Shown here: in pieces, positions 27,323 to 37,295 of the stretch
How the letters are laid out: each line of letters starts with the position of its first letter
How positions within the stretch are numbered: the stretch's first letter is position 1
NCBI RefSeq assembly: GCF_008370685.1
Contig: NZ_VTZU01000042.1
Span: forward strand, 1-64,000
Reading direction: 5' to 3'
Source of the DNA: Aquimarina sp. RZ0
GTDB lineage: Bacteria; Bacteroidota; Bacteroidia; Flavobacteriales; Flavobacteriaceae
Length of the DNA stretch: 64,000 nt
The notes under the pieces: model-generated
The model's input: the letters and a program-made list of their open reading frames with translations, nothing else
The model's database searches: none
What the model was told of the DNA's origin: nothing
Translations under genes and position numbers: made by a program

Positions 27323-27352
27323 TAAATCATAGTCATCACAACTTAGTAGGTT

Positions 27353-27763
27353 ATGAATATCAAAAACATTTTTCTTAGTATCTGTTTTGTTTTTTTTTCA
27401 ATAAACATATTTGGACAAACAGAAGTCATTGAAAAAAATAATAAATCATCTATGAAGATTTTTCAGAAGGAAGAAACTGACTATATCGAAAAATGGATGG
27501 GTGATTTGATTTCGAATGAAGACATGACTCCAGAAACAAAGAATCGATTTAAGATCATCACCTCATATTATGGATTAAAAATGAGGCAATTGGCTGAAAG
27601 TGCAAAACTCACTAAAATTGAAGTCATCGCAAAATTTAATATATTAGTAAAGGAACAAAACAAAGAACTTAAAGAAGTATTGCCAGCAGAACAATTCGAT
27701 AGCTTCTCTACATTCTATGACAAATTATCCTGGTCAGTAAATAAACGACTGAATCAATTATAG
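27353..27763 (+). CDS. Small exported protein, second of a paralogous pair
   Basis: 136 residues: signal peptide (MNIKNIFLSICFVFFSINIFGQ) and a helical domain aligned along its length with the preceding protein, though diverged to low identity. It lies 30 bp after its paralogue and 43 bp before the TolC-type gene, all on the plus strand, so one transcript is likely. The four-helix-like size could suit a Spy/CpxP-type periplasmic chaperone; that comparison is inference from size and helix content only. Confidence 0.68.
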   Translation: MNIKNIFLSICFVFFSINIFGQTEVIEKNNKSSMKIFQKEETDYIEKWMGDLISNEDMTPETKNRFKIITSYYGLKMRQLAESAKLTKIEVIAKFNILVKEQNKELKEVLPAEQFDSFSTFYDKLSWSVNKRLNQL

Positions 27764-27806
27764 CCTATTATTTTAATCTATATTATACACGCATCATTTT
27801 AGTAAT

Positions 27807-30149
27807 ATGAAAAATATAAGATTACTTCTATTACTTACCTTCGTATACTTTTCAGGATATTCACAATCCTCCAAAACAGTGACGATTGGTATTGTAGCAG
27901 ATAAGTCAACAGTAGAAACAAGGTCTTTATTGACTGAGCTTCAAAACGAAATAAGATCTGTAGTTGGACAAAGTGCTAATATCGTGTTTAAAGAGGTTCT
28001 TGAAAATGGATTTGATAACCAAACAGCAAAATCAAATTATCAAACATTACTAAATTCTAATGCAGATATCATATTAGCCTTTGGACTGGTGAATACTATA
28101 ATGATCGATAAAGAAGAACAATACCCTAAACCGATTATTCTTTTTGGCAGTGCAAATAGTGATTTTTATGATTTTCCGGATGGTCAAAAAAATTCAGGAA
28201 TTGCTAATATTACCTACCTGATTGCACCTTTTTCGTATAGAGATGATCTGGATGTATTTAAAGCATTATACGATTACAACAAAGTAGGTATAGTTATAGA
28301 TGATTTTATATCTGAATTATTACCCATAAAAAAATTATTTGATGAGTACTTTTCTAAGAATGGAGGATCTTATGAACTTATTCCGCTTCAGAAAGATGGG
28401 AGCATCCCTGCTGATTTAACCGATATAGATGCCATATATCTGGCAGCCGGATTCTATTTAAATGATCGTGAATTTAAAACATTAGTTACCAATATCAATG
28501 CTAAAAAGCTTCCTTCATTCTCAGCGTACAGCAAAGAAGATGTTGAGAAAGGTATTTTGGCTTCTAATCAGCCAGAAACTAATATTGATCAATTCTTTAG
28601 ACGTATAGCTCTTAATGTAGAGGCAATTATTGATGGAACAAATCCATCAGAGTTACCCATGTATATAAACTATAAGAAGAAACTGTCTATTAATTATAGT
28701 ACCGCAAAGCAAATAGAATTTCCGTTACGCTATAGCATGTTGGCTTCAGCAGATTTTATAGGAGGAGAAAATGATATAAAAGAAGGGACATCGTATTCTA
28801 TTATTGATATTATGAAAGGAGTGGTAGAAAAAAACCTTTCATTGGATGTAGAAAGAAAAAATATTGAGTTAAGTACTCAGGATGTAAAAACGGCAAAGAG
28901 TAGTTATTTACCTAATGTAACAGCAAATGCCAACGCTGTGTATCTTGATCCAAAGGTTGCAGAAATCTCTAATGGAGCGAATCCAGAGTTTTCTACTTCT
29001 GGAAACGTAACACTGGAGCAAGTGATCTATTCTGAAGGAGCTGGAGCTAATATCACAATCAGTGAGAACATACGAAAAGCACAGAATGAAACCTATAATG
29101 CTGCAGAACTGGATGCACTTCTAAATGCTTCGGTGGCTTATTTTAATGCTCTGGTACTGAAAACAAATGCAGAGATTCAAAATCAAAACCTCCAGCTAAC
29201 CAAAAAGAATTTAGAAATAGCAGATCAAAACTTTGCTGCAGGAGAATCCGGTAAGTCTGATGTGCTGCGTTTCAGAAGTCAGTTGGCACAAAATACCCAG
29301 AGTTTAATTAATGCAGAAAATCAAAAACAGCAGGCGTTCAACGCAATTAATCAGTTAATGAATAACCCTATTGCTACTGAGATTGATATCGATAATGCCA
29401 AAATATCTGAAGGTGTATTTGAAAATTATAAGTATCAAGATTTTCTAAAAATTCTGGATGACCCAAAATTACGACCAACTTTAATCGAGTTTTTAGTTGA
29501 AGAAGCAAAGAAAAATGCTCCCGAATTAAAAAATATCGGTTACAACATGGAAGCAACGCAAAGAAATTACCGTCTTAATAATCTCGGGCGATTTGTACCC
29601 ACAGTAGCATTGCAAGGGCAATACAATCTTGCTATTTCAGAATCAGGCAAAGGAACAACAGTACCTACCGGTTTTCCTACTACTCCTGAGGGAACTTATA
29701 ATGTAGGCGTAAACCTTTCCTTACCTATATTTCAGCAAAATCAGCGAAACATTAATAGACAAACTGCAAAAATTCAGGAAGATCAGTTATTGATTCAGAA
29801 AGAAAACATCGAATTGAACATCGAAAGAAATGTGAACGATATTTTGCTTGACATAATCAATCAAATTGCAAATATTGAAATATCCAAAGTATCAGAAGAG
29901 ACTGCCAAAGAGAGCCTGGATCTTACTCAAAACGCATATGCTCAGGGCGCAGTTCCACTCATCCAATTAATCGATGCTCAGACCAATTATTTGCAAGCAC
30001 AGTTAGCCAGAGCAACTGCTAATTATGATTATCTATTGACCTCTATGCAGCTAGAAAGAGCTATAGGGTATTTCTTTTTAATGAATGACGAGGCAAGTAA
30101 TCAGGATTTTATTCAAAGAGCTACGCAATATATTTTAAATAAAAACTAA
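27807..30149 (+). CDS. TolC-family outer-membrane efflux protein with N-terminal periplasmic-binding-protein-like domain
   Basis: 780 residues. After a signal peptide (1-20, ending GYSQS) comes a region (about 25-300) like an ABC-type substrate-binding protein: VTIGIVADKS, NADIILAFGLVNT, KPIILFGSAN, NKVGIVIDDF, DIDAIYLAAGFY and LPSFSAYSKEDVEKGIL. From about 325 to 775 it is a standard TolC protomer with two repeats of long coiled-coil helices (ARKNIELS-type start, NLQLTKKNLEIADQNFAAGESGKSDVLR; later ESLDLTQNAYAQGAVPLIQLIDAQTNYLQAQ). The usual TolC length is 430-480, so the N-terminal domain is a true addition. It is followed 3 bp later by the adaptor. Confidence 0.88.
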   Translation: MKNIRLLLLLTFVYFSGYSQSSKTVTIGIVADKSTVETRSLLTELQNEIRSVVGQSANIVFKEVLENGFDNQTAKSNYQTLLNSNADIILAFGLVNTIMIDKEEQYPKPIILFGSANSDFYDFPDGQKNSGIANITYLIAPFSYRDDLDVFKALYDYNKVGIVIDDFISELLPIKKLFDEYFSKNGGSYELIPLQKDGSIPADLTDIDAIYLAAGFYLNDREFKTLVTNINAKKLPSFSAYSKEDVEKGILASNQPETNIDQFFRRIALNVEAIIDGTNPSELPMYINYKKKLSINYSTAKQIEFPLRYSMLASADFIGGENDIKEGTSYSIIDIMKGVVEKNLSLDVERKNIELSTQDVKTAKSSYLPNVTANANAVYLDPKVAEISNGANPEFSTSGNVTLEQVIYSEGAGANITISENIRKAQNETYNAAELDALLNASVAYFNALVLKTNAEIQNQNLQLTKKNLEIADQNFAAGESGKSDVLRFRSQLAQNTQSLINAENQKQQAFNAINQLMNNPIATEIDIDNAKISEGVFENYKYQDFLKILDDPKLRPTLIEFLVEEAKKNAPELKNIGYNMEATQRNYRLNNLGRFVPTVALQGQYNLAISESGKGTTVPTGFPTTPEGTYNVGVNLSLPIFQQNQRNINRQTAKIQEDQLLIQKENIELNIERNVNDILLDIINQIANIEISKVSEETAKESLDLTQNAYAQGAVPLIQLIDAQTNYLQAQLARATANYDYLLTSMQLERAIGYFFLMNDEASNQDFIQRATQYILNKN

Positions 30150-30152
30150 GTA

Positions 30153-31250
30153 ATGACTATGAAATTCGTAAAACATATAATATTAGTGGTATTTGCATTT
30201 TCGATGCTTACTGCTTGTAAAGATGCTGAGGTAAAAAAAGAAGAAGTATTACGACCAGTACGTTATGAAACAGTAGGAACTTTGGGAGTGCAAAAAACAA
30301 GGACATTCAGTGGTATAGCCAAAGCAGGAGATAAAATAGAATTAAGTTTTAGGAGTAGTGGTATTATTTCTAAAGTAAACGTAAGCAAAGGTCAAAAAGT
30401 GAAGAAAGGTGACCTTATTGCCAAACTTGATAATGTAGAGGCTAATTTGGCGTATGAACAAACAATTTCTGCTTTGAATAGTACCAAATCAGCTATGAAT
30501 ACTGCAAAATCAGAATTGGATCGTATGAAATCTCTATATGAAAAAGGGAGTAAATCTCTTAGTGAATACGAACAAACCAAAAATTCATATCAGAATGCAC
30601 TCTCTCAATACGAGTCTGCAAAACGTAACAAAGGGATACAAGCAACACAATTAAGTTATGGAGTCATAACAGCACCCAAAGATGGTTTAATTGCAGATAC
30701 CGATGGGGGTGTTGGTGAACGTGTAGGTGCAGGACATCAATTTGCTATTCTTAATGCAGGAGATCAGATGAAAATCGAAGTTGGATTACCAGAAAATATA
30801 GTGAATACGGTAAAAACTGGTATGGAAGCTGTCATAGCCTTTTCTTCATTAGATCAAAAGACTTTTGATGGAACGGTACTCGAAGTAGCCCCTACAGTAG
30901 ATGACGGTGCAGCGACCTATACTACGTCTATAGGAATTGATACGCCAACACCCGATATCAAGCCTGGAATGGCAGCAAAAGTTACCTTCAATTTTGAAAA
31001 TACAGGAATAGCAAGTGACAATTCAATTATTATTCCAGTAAAAGCTGTAGGTGAAGATGGTGATGGTAATTTTGTGTATATCATCGAATCAGAGGATGGG
31101 GTTAAAGGAGTTATTAAAAAACAGACTATAGAAATCGGGGAGCTTACTACAGTTGGTTTTAAAGTAAAAAAGGGACTTTTTGAAGGACAAAAAATAGCAA
31201 CCGCAGGTTTACAAACATTACTTGAAGGACAAAAAGTAAAATTACAATAA
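30153..31250 (+). CDS. RND efflux periplasmic adaptor (MFP/HlyD) lipoprotein
   Basis: 365 residues (363 if the second ATG at 30159 is used). The lipobox LTAC (about residue 21) points to lipid anchoring. A barrel-sandwich half-motif (GIISKVNVSKGQKVKKGDLIAKLD) precedes a helical hairpin (about 90-150, ending ISALNSTKSAMN to KRNKGIQATQ). The second lipoyl half (YGVITAPKDGLIADTD) is followed by a beta-barrel domain and a C-terminal membrane-proximal domain. It bridges the RND pump and the TolC protein encoded on either side. Confidence 0.92.
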   Translation: MTMKFVKHIILVVFAFSMLTACKDAEVKKEEVLRPVRYETVGTLGVQKTRTFSGIAKAGDKIELSFRSSGIISKVNVSKGQKVKKGDLIAKLDNVEANLAYEQTISALNSTKSAMNTAKSELDRMKSLYEKGSKSLSEYEQTKNSYQNALSQYESAKRNKGIQATQLSYGVITAPKDGLIADTDGGVGERVGAGHQFAILNAGDQMKIEVGLPENIVNTVKTGMEAVIAFSSLDQKTFDGTVLEVAPTVDDGAATYTTSIGIDTPTPDIKPGMAAKVTFNFENTGIASDNSIIIPVKAVGEDGDGNFVYIIESEDGVKGVIKKQTIEIGELTTVGFKVKKGLFEGQKIATAGLQTLLEGQKVKLQ

Positions 31251-31271
31251 CCATCACAAAAGAATCAGTGT

Positions 31272-34200
31272 ATGAATCTTACCAAGTTTTCTATTGAAAA
31301 AAACCGAGTTGTTTTAAGTATCCTTACTGTGGTGATTGTTATGGGTGCTGTTATGTATCAGTCATTGTCCAGAGATAGTATGCCACCATATACTATAAGA
31401 GTTGCATCTATTGTTTCTTCTTTTCCTGGTGCAGGACCAGAACGTGTAGAAGAATTGGTAACCGATAAGATCGAAAAAGTAGCTCAGGAATTACCGGAAC
31501 TAAAACTCGTAAAAAGTACTTCTCGTAGTGGATTATCTGTTGTACAAGTCGAATTAAGAATGGAGGTTGCTCCAGAGGAGCTACAACCCGTCTGGGATCG
31601 ACTACGCAGAAAATTAAGCACAGTACAAGGACTGCCTAATAATGTACATCCTCAATTAAAAGACGATGGTCTTGGTGAAGTTTTTGGTATTGCTGTGGGA
31701 CTAGTAAGTGATGGTTTTTCGTATGCCGAAATGAAAGACTATGCAGATGATCTCAGAGACGATTTGATCAAATTAGATGACGCTGCCAAAGTAGAACTTA
31801 ACGGAGATCAGGAGGAACGTATTTTTATTGAGTTTGATAATATACGATTAAAAACTTACGGACTAACATCAAATCGATTGCAAAATATTATCAGTAGTAC
31901 AAATATTTTAAGTTCTGGTGGTGAGATTTCAGTTGAAGATGAGCGAATTACCTTAGAGCCTACCGGAAACTTTAATAGTATTTCTGATATACAAAATACC
32001 TTAATTCCCGTTGGAGAAAATGGTCAGGTAGTGACACTTAATGATATTACTACAGTAAAAAGGGGATACATAAATCCTCCCACCCAAAAAGTTAGAATTA
32101 ATGGTAAAGATGCCCTCTCGCTCCACGTTTCTTTAAAAGAAGGTGCCAACATTATTAAAATGGGAGAAGAATTAGATATCGTGCTAAAGGAATGGAAAGA
32201 AAAACTCCCAGTAGGTCTCGAAGTTTTTCGGATCTCTTCGTTGGATTCTTATATTAATGTAAAAATAAGTGGTTTTGTAAGCAATTTGATCCAGGCGATT
32301 GTCATTGTATTAGCCGTTATGCTCTTCTTTTTAGGATTACGCACGGGATTAGTGATTGCTAGTTTGATCCCAATTGTAACCATAACGACATTGATGGTCA
32401 TGGGATTGATTGGTGTTGGTCTTAATCAGATTACATTGGCTGCTTTAATTATGGCTTTAGGAATGATGGTAGATAATGGTATCGTGGTCGCCGAGTCTAT
32501 TATGGTAAAATTGGAAAAAGGTGATTCTGTGCAAAAAGCTGCCATAGATTCTTGTGGAGAATTAATTATTCCGTTATTAATTTCGACATTGACCACTTCA
32601 GCAGCATTCTTATCCTTTTATATGGCAGAATCTGTGATGGGAGATATTATGGGACCTTTATTTGTGGTGATTACTATTGCTTTACTTTCTTCCTGGTTAT
32701 TGTCATTAAGCATCATTACGCTTTTTTGTGTATTCTTCCTCAAAGTGCAAAAACAAGAAGAAGGCAAAGTGAGTTTTTTAGACAGAATAATTAATACCTT
32801 AAAGAAATACTATAAAAATTTAATCCTGATTGCTTTATCCTGGAAACGAACGGTCCTTGTAAGTATCGTTGCACTGTTCTTTTTATCATTATATGGTTTT
32901 ACATTATTATCGTTTTTGTTTTTCCCTGATAGTGATCGTAATATGATTACCATTGATATTAATTTGCCCGAAGGAACGAATATAGAAACAACAACAAAAG
33001 TGGTGCAGGATATAGAGACGTTTATTAAAAAAGAGTTATTGGTAAACGAAGAGCGATCTCAAGGAATAGTAGATTGGTCTGCTTTTATAGGAGAAGGACC
33101 TTCGTCATATGATTTAGGATACAATGCAGATGAAGCAAATTCTAATTATGCCCATATTCTGGTGAATACATCATCTTTTGAAGACAATACAGCTGTGGTG
33201 AATGCTTTGGATGTTTTTACGTATGAAAGTTTTCCTAATGCAGATATAAAATCAGGATTACTGGGTTCTACCGGTGGTGGAGCCCCTGTAGAAATTAAAG
33301 TTTCGGGTGATGACCCAGATCGTCTGGCTGCGATTTCAAGTCAAATTAAATCTCAATTATTTCAAATTTCGGGGACTAAAAATATAAAAGATGACTGGGG
33401 ACCAAAAGGCAAGAAATTTGTGATCCAAATTGATCAAACCAAAGCACAATCTGCTGGTGTAACCAATCAAGATATTGCAACCTCATTGCAAACGGTATTG
33501 GATGGTTTTAGAGCGGGAGAATATCGTGAAGATGATAAGAATATTCCGATCATCATGCAAGGTGAAAATAATAAAGAGCAAACACTTTCTTCCTTAGAAA
33601 GTTTGAATATCTATGCACAAAGCTCTGGCAAGAGTATTCCATTTTTACAGGTGGCCAAAATTATACCTCAATGGCAATATTCTAAAATAAAGCGATTAGA
33701 TCTAACAAAAACCATTACGATTTCTTCTCAACTTACAGAAGATGGTAATGCTTCTGCCATTATAGAAGAAATAACACCTTGGTTAGAAAAGAAGCAAGAA
33801 AGTTGGAAAGGCGCATACTCTTATGACCTGGGTGGAGAAGCAGAAAGCACTGCAGAGAATATGGGCGCTGTAGTAAAATATTTGCCCTTGTCAGCCTTTA
33901 TTATCATCATGTTACTCATTATACAATTTAACTCCTTTAGAAAAATGATGATGATCGTATGCACAATACCATTGGGAGTCATTGGAATGGTGTTAGGTTT
34001 ATTATTGTTTGGGACACCATTTGGGTTTATGGCATTTCTGGGAGTCATTTCTTTAGCAGGAATTGTGATCAATAATGCTATTGTATTAGTGGATCGTATA
34101 GAGATTGAAGAAAATGAAATTAAGAGATCGCCCCAAGATGCAATTATTGCGGCATGCTTACAAAGGTTCAGGCCAATTTTGCTAGCAACCTTTACAACTG

Positions 34201-34382
34201 TTTTGGGATTGATACCACTGTATTTGGGTGGAGGCGCTATTTGGGAACCTATGGCGGTAACTATTATGGTAGGATTGTTATTTGGTACTGTAATTACCTT
34301 ACTGTTTATTCCTGCTTTTTATAGTGTATTATATAAGGTGGATTATAAAGGATATGAGTTTGATGACACATTATTGGATTAA
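31272..34382 (+). CDS. RND-family efflux pump permease
   Basis: 1036 residues, the usual length of AcrB-type pumps, with 12 membrane segments in two repeats and two large periplasmic loops. The N-terminus is SIEKNRVVLSILTVVIV, then FPGAGPERVEELVTDKIE. In the TM4 relay the motif is MVDNGIVVAE: the Asp equal to AcrB D407 is kept (D401) but D408 is Asn. In TM10 the motif is GIVINNAIVLVD, with Asn where AcrB has Lys940. These changes occur in other HAE1-type subgroups, so it is likely functional. Substrate unknown. Third gene of the efflux set. Confidence 0.93.
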   Translation: MNLTKFSIEKNRVVLSILTVVIVMGAVMYQSLSRDSMPPYTIRVASIVSSFPGAGPERVEELVTDKIEKVAQELPELKLVKSTSRSGLSVVQVELRMEVAPEELQPVWDRLRRKLSTVQGLPNNVHPQLKDDGLGEVFGIAVGLVSDGFSYAEMKDYADDLRDDLIKLDDAAKVELNGDQEERIFIEFDNIRLKTYGLTSNRLQNIISSTNILSSGGEISVEDERITLEPTGNFNSISDIQNTLIPVGENGQVVTLNDITTVKRGYINPPTQKVRINGKDALSLHVSLKEGANIIKMGEELDIVLKEWKEKLPVGLEVFRISSLDSYINVKISGFVSNLIQAIVIVLAVMLFFLGLRTGLVIASLIPIVTITTLMVMGLIGVGLNQITLAALIMALGMMVDNGIVVAESIMVKLEKGDSVQKAAIDSCGELIIPLLISTLTTSAAFLSFYMAESVMGDIMGPLFVVITIALLSSWLLSLSIITLFCVFFLKVQKQEEGKVSFLDRIINTLKKYYKNLILIALSWKRTVLVSIVALFFLSLYGFTLLSFLFFPDSDRNMITIDINLPEGTNIETTTKVVQDIETFIKKELLVNEERSQGIVDWSAFIGEGPSSYDLGYNADEANSNYAHILVNTSSFEDNTAVVNALDVFTYESFPNADIKSGLLGSTGGGAPVEIKVSGDDPDRLAAISSQIKSQLFQISGTKNIKDDWGPKGKKFVIQIDQTKAQSAGVTNQDIATSLQTVLDGFRAGEYREDDKNIPIIMQGENNKEQTLSSLESLNIYAQSSGKSIPFLQVAKIIPQWQYSKIKRLDLTKTITISSQLTEDGNASAIIEEITPWLEKKQESWKGAYSYDLGGEAESTAENMGAVVKYLPLSAFIIIMLLIIQFNSFRKMMMIVCTIPLGVIGMVLGLLLFGTPFGFMAFLGVISLAGIVINNAIVLVDRIEIEENEIKRSPQDAIIAACLQRFRPILLATFTTVLGLIPLYLGGGAIWEPMAVTIMVGLLFGTVITLLFIPAFYSVLYKVDYKGYEFDDTLLD

Positions 34383-34461
34383 AAGTTACTTAAAAATTTG
34401 CTAGATAACTAAAATTCTGATGTAATCCATCTGTTGAACCATCTTAAAAAATCAAAGTATA

Positions 34462-35160
34462 ATGCAAAATAAAGTTTTGATAGCTATTTGTTTTCTTGTA
34501 AGTGGTACGACGAACGCACAAGAAAAAAATTACATCAGCATAGATCCTATTTTACCTATTTTTGGTACTGTTCAGATTCAATATGAACGGGGTATTAGTG
34601 ATAAAATGAGTGTTGGAATTTCGGTTGGACTAAAAACAGGTTCAGGGATATTTAAAGTTTCGGGAATTAACGGAGATCGAATTTCTATCGATGAATTTAA
34701 TTTTAAGGGAATAAAGATCTTACCAGAATTTAGGTGGTATACTCAGAAGTCCAGAAATAGATTATCTGGGTTTTATGTTGGAGCCTACGCAAAATATCAA
34801 AATTTTACCGATGAAATCTTAGGTGTTTATACGGATAGTAATCAAATGGACAGTACTATAGAAATTGATGCCAACATAGTAACATTCGCGGGAGGATTGG
34901 AAATAGGTTATAAATTAATAATCTGGGAACGTTTTTTTATCGATTTTTTGATTGCGGGACCTGGTGTTAGTACAAATAGGATTAAACTTGTAGAAAAGCA
35001 GCCCGTGCCAGAAGAATTTTATGATGACGTATCCGATGCTCTTTCTGAATATGCTGTTTTTGATGGACTTAATCTGGATTTTCGAATAAATGGAAATCAG
35101 GATACAAATATTGTACTTCCTGCACTTCGATATGGAATAAAGTTGGGCTATTCATTTTAA
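34462..35160 (+). CDS. Outer-membrane beta-barrel protein (DUF3575-like)
   Basis: 232 residues with signal peptide (MQNKVLIAICFLVSGTTNAQ). It then alternates strands typical of small barrels (YISIDPILPIFGTVQIQYER, GFYVGAYAKYQNF, GLEIGYKLI), ending in the outer-membrane insertion signal YGIKLGYSF. It resembles DUF3575 or OmpW-size barrels. It starts 79 bp after the pump gene; whether it belongs to that operon is unclear. Confidence 0.72.
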   Translation: MQNKVLIAICFLVSGTTNAQEKNYISIDPILPIFGTVQIQYERGISDKMSVGISVGLKTGSGIFKVSGINGDRISIDEFNFKGIKILPEFRWYTQKSRNRLSGFYVGAYAKYQNFTDEILGVYTDSNQMDSTIEIDANIVTFAGGLEIGYKLIIWERFFIDFLIAGPGVSTNRIKLVEKQPVPEEFYDDVSDALSEYAVFDGLNLDFRINGNQDTNIVLPALRYGIKLGYSF

Positions 35161-35334
35161 ATATCTTAATGATGATAAAACAATATGATAGTAGTTTAGA
35201 GTTGTTTTTTATCAGTAGTATTTATTCAGGAACTAGCTCAAATCTAAATTTAGATCATTGGATGTTTATTATAGGAATAGAAACCCTTTTACTCAATAAC
35301 AAACTAATAAAATTGACTAACTAAATTTATATTA

Positions 35335-36000
35335 ATGAAAAAAATGAAACGTTTTTTACTAGTGATATTACTTTGTATAATAACTTGGAGTTGTTCTTCT
35401 GTTAAATTGATAGACTCTTGGGAGTCAAAAGATTTTCAAGCCGTAAAAAGCAAGAAAATTTTGATAGCAGCCAAAAGTCCTGATGTGGAGGTAAGGAAAT
35501 CTTATGAAGTCTCCATTGCAAATCAGTTAAGAAATCAAGGTATTAATGCAATAGAAATACATAAAACATTTCCTGATTTTGAAGAGAAAGAAGATCCTAC
35601 AGAAGAAGAAATAGCAGAGATCACTAAACAATTTAAAAATGATGGGATTACTGCTATTTTGGTTACATCATTAAAAAACACAATAAATACGAGAAATGAC
35701 AATACTCCGAAACGAGTTGACATTCCTGCAGAATATCAAAAAAGATATTTCTTTTCCTTTAATGCTGGTGATGATATTCACATGTTACCTAAGCTATCAG
35801 CGCTAGAAGGAGGAGATGTACCCAAAGTAGAGTTGACATCAACTACGTATGTTTTAGAAGCGATAACGTATGATTTATCCCAGAAAAAAGACAAACAATT
35901 GGTAAATGTTTGCCTGGTAGATGTTACAGATCCCAATTCGGGAAAAAAGATTTTAAACAAGTTTTCCAAAATTGTTTCCGATCAATTTAAAAAGAAATGA
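35335..36000 (+). CDS. Lipoprotein of unknown function
   Basis: 221 residues with a lipobox (ITWSC, Cys about 20) directly followed by SSVKLIDSWESKDFQ. A mixed alpha/beta domain follows (KKILIAAKSPDVEVRKSYE, ANQLRNQGINAIE, FKNDGITAILVTSL). The pattern resembles short bacterial lipoproteins of the DUF4136/GNA1162-like kind with a Rossmann-like lipid-anchored domain. No catalytic residues are recognised. The start could be either M1 or M4. Confidence 0.65.
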   Translation: MKKMKRFLLVILLCIITWSCSSVKLIDSWESKDFQAVKSKKILIAAKSPDVEVRKSYEVSIANQLRNQGINAIEIHKTFPDFEEKEDPTEEEIAEITKQFKNDGITAILVTSLKNTINTRNDNTPKRVDIPAEYQKRYFFSFNAGDDIHMLPKLSALEGGDVPKVELTSTTYVLEAITYDLSQKKDKQLVNVCLVDVTDPNSGKKILNKFSKIVSDQFKKK

Positions 36001-36083
36001 AGCAAGACATAACAATTTTTTTATTCATAGTAGCATGATTATTGGTGAGTTCCATATGCCCCCTAAAACAATATTATAAACAG

Positions 36084-37289
36084 ATGAAACTAGTAAAAAT
36101 AGTGCTATTGATACTACTGTTTTTTTTCGTCAACTGTGGAATAAAAGCTCCTATTGTTCACAATCCTATAGATAAGGAAAATGATCCCAAAAAGCTGGCA
36201 ATATTTCTAGACGGCACTCATAATAATGAGGAGAATTATACCAATGTATCTAAACTTTATAACCTAACTACACTCCAGGATAATACAAATGTAAGTGCTG
36301 TATATCTTAGAGGAGTTGGAAATGGAGCAGATGTATTAGGAATGATCACAGGTTCAGGAATAAGACGCGAAGTATGCAAAGGATATCTATATCTGGTAGA
36401 ACATTATGATCATCAAAGAAAGGATGAAATCTATATTTTTGGATTTAGCCGTGGCGCCTACGCATCTAGAATTTTGGCAGGCTTGATTTATGTTGCAGGA
36501 ATTATAGATGTCAAAGATATTCCTAAAGAAAAGCGTTTAAAATTTATTAAAAAGATTTTTGATGCGCATAAAACTAAAAAAACCTTAGAAAATCGGAGAA
36601 AAGATATTGTTGAAATAACAGGAAAACCCATAAACCCTGATGATTATAAAATTGAATTTATAGGATTGTGGGATACAGTAGCAGCACTTGGAGTTCCAAA
36701 ATATGATGAGGAATATTATGCACCAAAAAATAACTACTTTGATCAGTTATGTAATGTAAAAAAAGCAGTACATGCCCTATCACTTAATGATAATCGCAGT
36801 TCTATATTTACACCAGTATTGCTTACGCAGCAACGCATGGTATCCACCTGCCCTGAAGTAAAACCGGAAGAAGTTGCTAATGAAGTCTGGTTTTTTGGAG
36901 CACATTCTGATGTAGGAGGAGGAGCCAGAAATACAAATATTAGCGGGGTTTCACTAAACTGGATGATTAAACAATTAGAACCCTATCAATTGCTTCCTCC
37001 GGATGCAAACGTATATGAAGATCGTTTTGATAAGACTAATAACCCGGTTAAAGGCTTTGTCAGATTGGTTTATCCCAAAAGCAGTCGTAAACTTTCTTTT
37101 TTAGTATCAAAAAACGGATATAAAAAAGAAAAACTAAGGATTCATAAATCTGTATTAGATCGTTTACAGGTATCTTTACAAAGCTATGAGATCAACCTCA
37201 TTAAGTTTTTTAGCGAATGTTTTGAAAAAAATCAGATCGGAGGATACAATTACGATAGAGATGCTGATTGTTTTATAGTGGTTGAATAA
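36084..37289 (+). CDS. DUF2235-family alpha/beta hydrolase lipoprotein
   Basis: 401 residues from the ATG at 36084, which places a lipobox (FFFVNCG) at the N-terminus; the frame opens upstream at 36042. DUF2235 motifs are LAIFLDGTHNNEENYTNV, YLRGVGNG, the nucleophile elbow IFGFSRGA, FIGLWDTVAALG, and WFFGAHSDVGGG, which supplies the likely Asp/His. DUF2235 includes the Tle1 phospholipase effectors of T6SS. Here the lipoprotein signal argues for a resident envelope enzyme instead. It is first in a tight unit with the channel and LytSR genes (6, 7 and 2 bp gaps). Confidence 0.85.
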   Translation: MKLVKIVLLILLFFFVNCGIKAPIVHNPIDKENDPKKLAIFLDGTHNNEENYTNVSKLYNLTTLQDNTNVSAVYLRGVGNGADVLGMITGSGIRREVCKGYLYLVEHYDHQRKDEIYIFGFSRGAYASRILAGLIYVAGIIDVKDIPKEKRLKFIKKIFDAHKTKKTLENRRKDIVEITGKPINPDDYKIEFIGLWDTVAALGVPKYDEEYYAPKNNYFDQLCNVKKAVHALSLNDNRSSIFTPVLLTQQRMVSTCPEVKPEEVANEVWFFGAHSDVGGGARNTNISGVSLNWMIKQLEPYQLLPPDANVYEDRFDKTNNPVKGFVRLVYPKSSRKLSFLVSKNGYKKEKLRIHKSVLDRLQVSLQSYEINLIKFFSECFEKNQIGGYNYDRDADCFIVVE

Positions 37290-37295
37290 GTAATT

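Noticed and set aside
31272-34382. RND pump as inactive because the AcrB D408 and K940 equivalents are Asn
   Set aside because: Related HAE1-type subgroups vary at these sites and the key Asp (D401) is kept, so inactivity cannot be claimed.
36084-37289. DUF2235 protein as a T6SS Tle1 effector
   Set aside because: It has a lipoprotein signal and is tied to a channel and a two-component pair, not to the T6SS genes 8 kb away.
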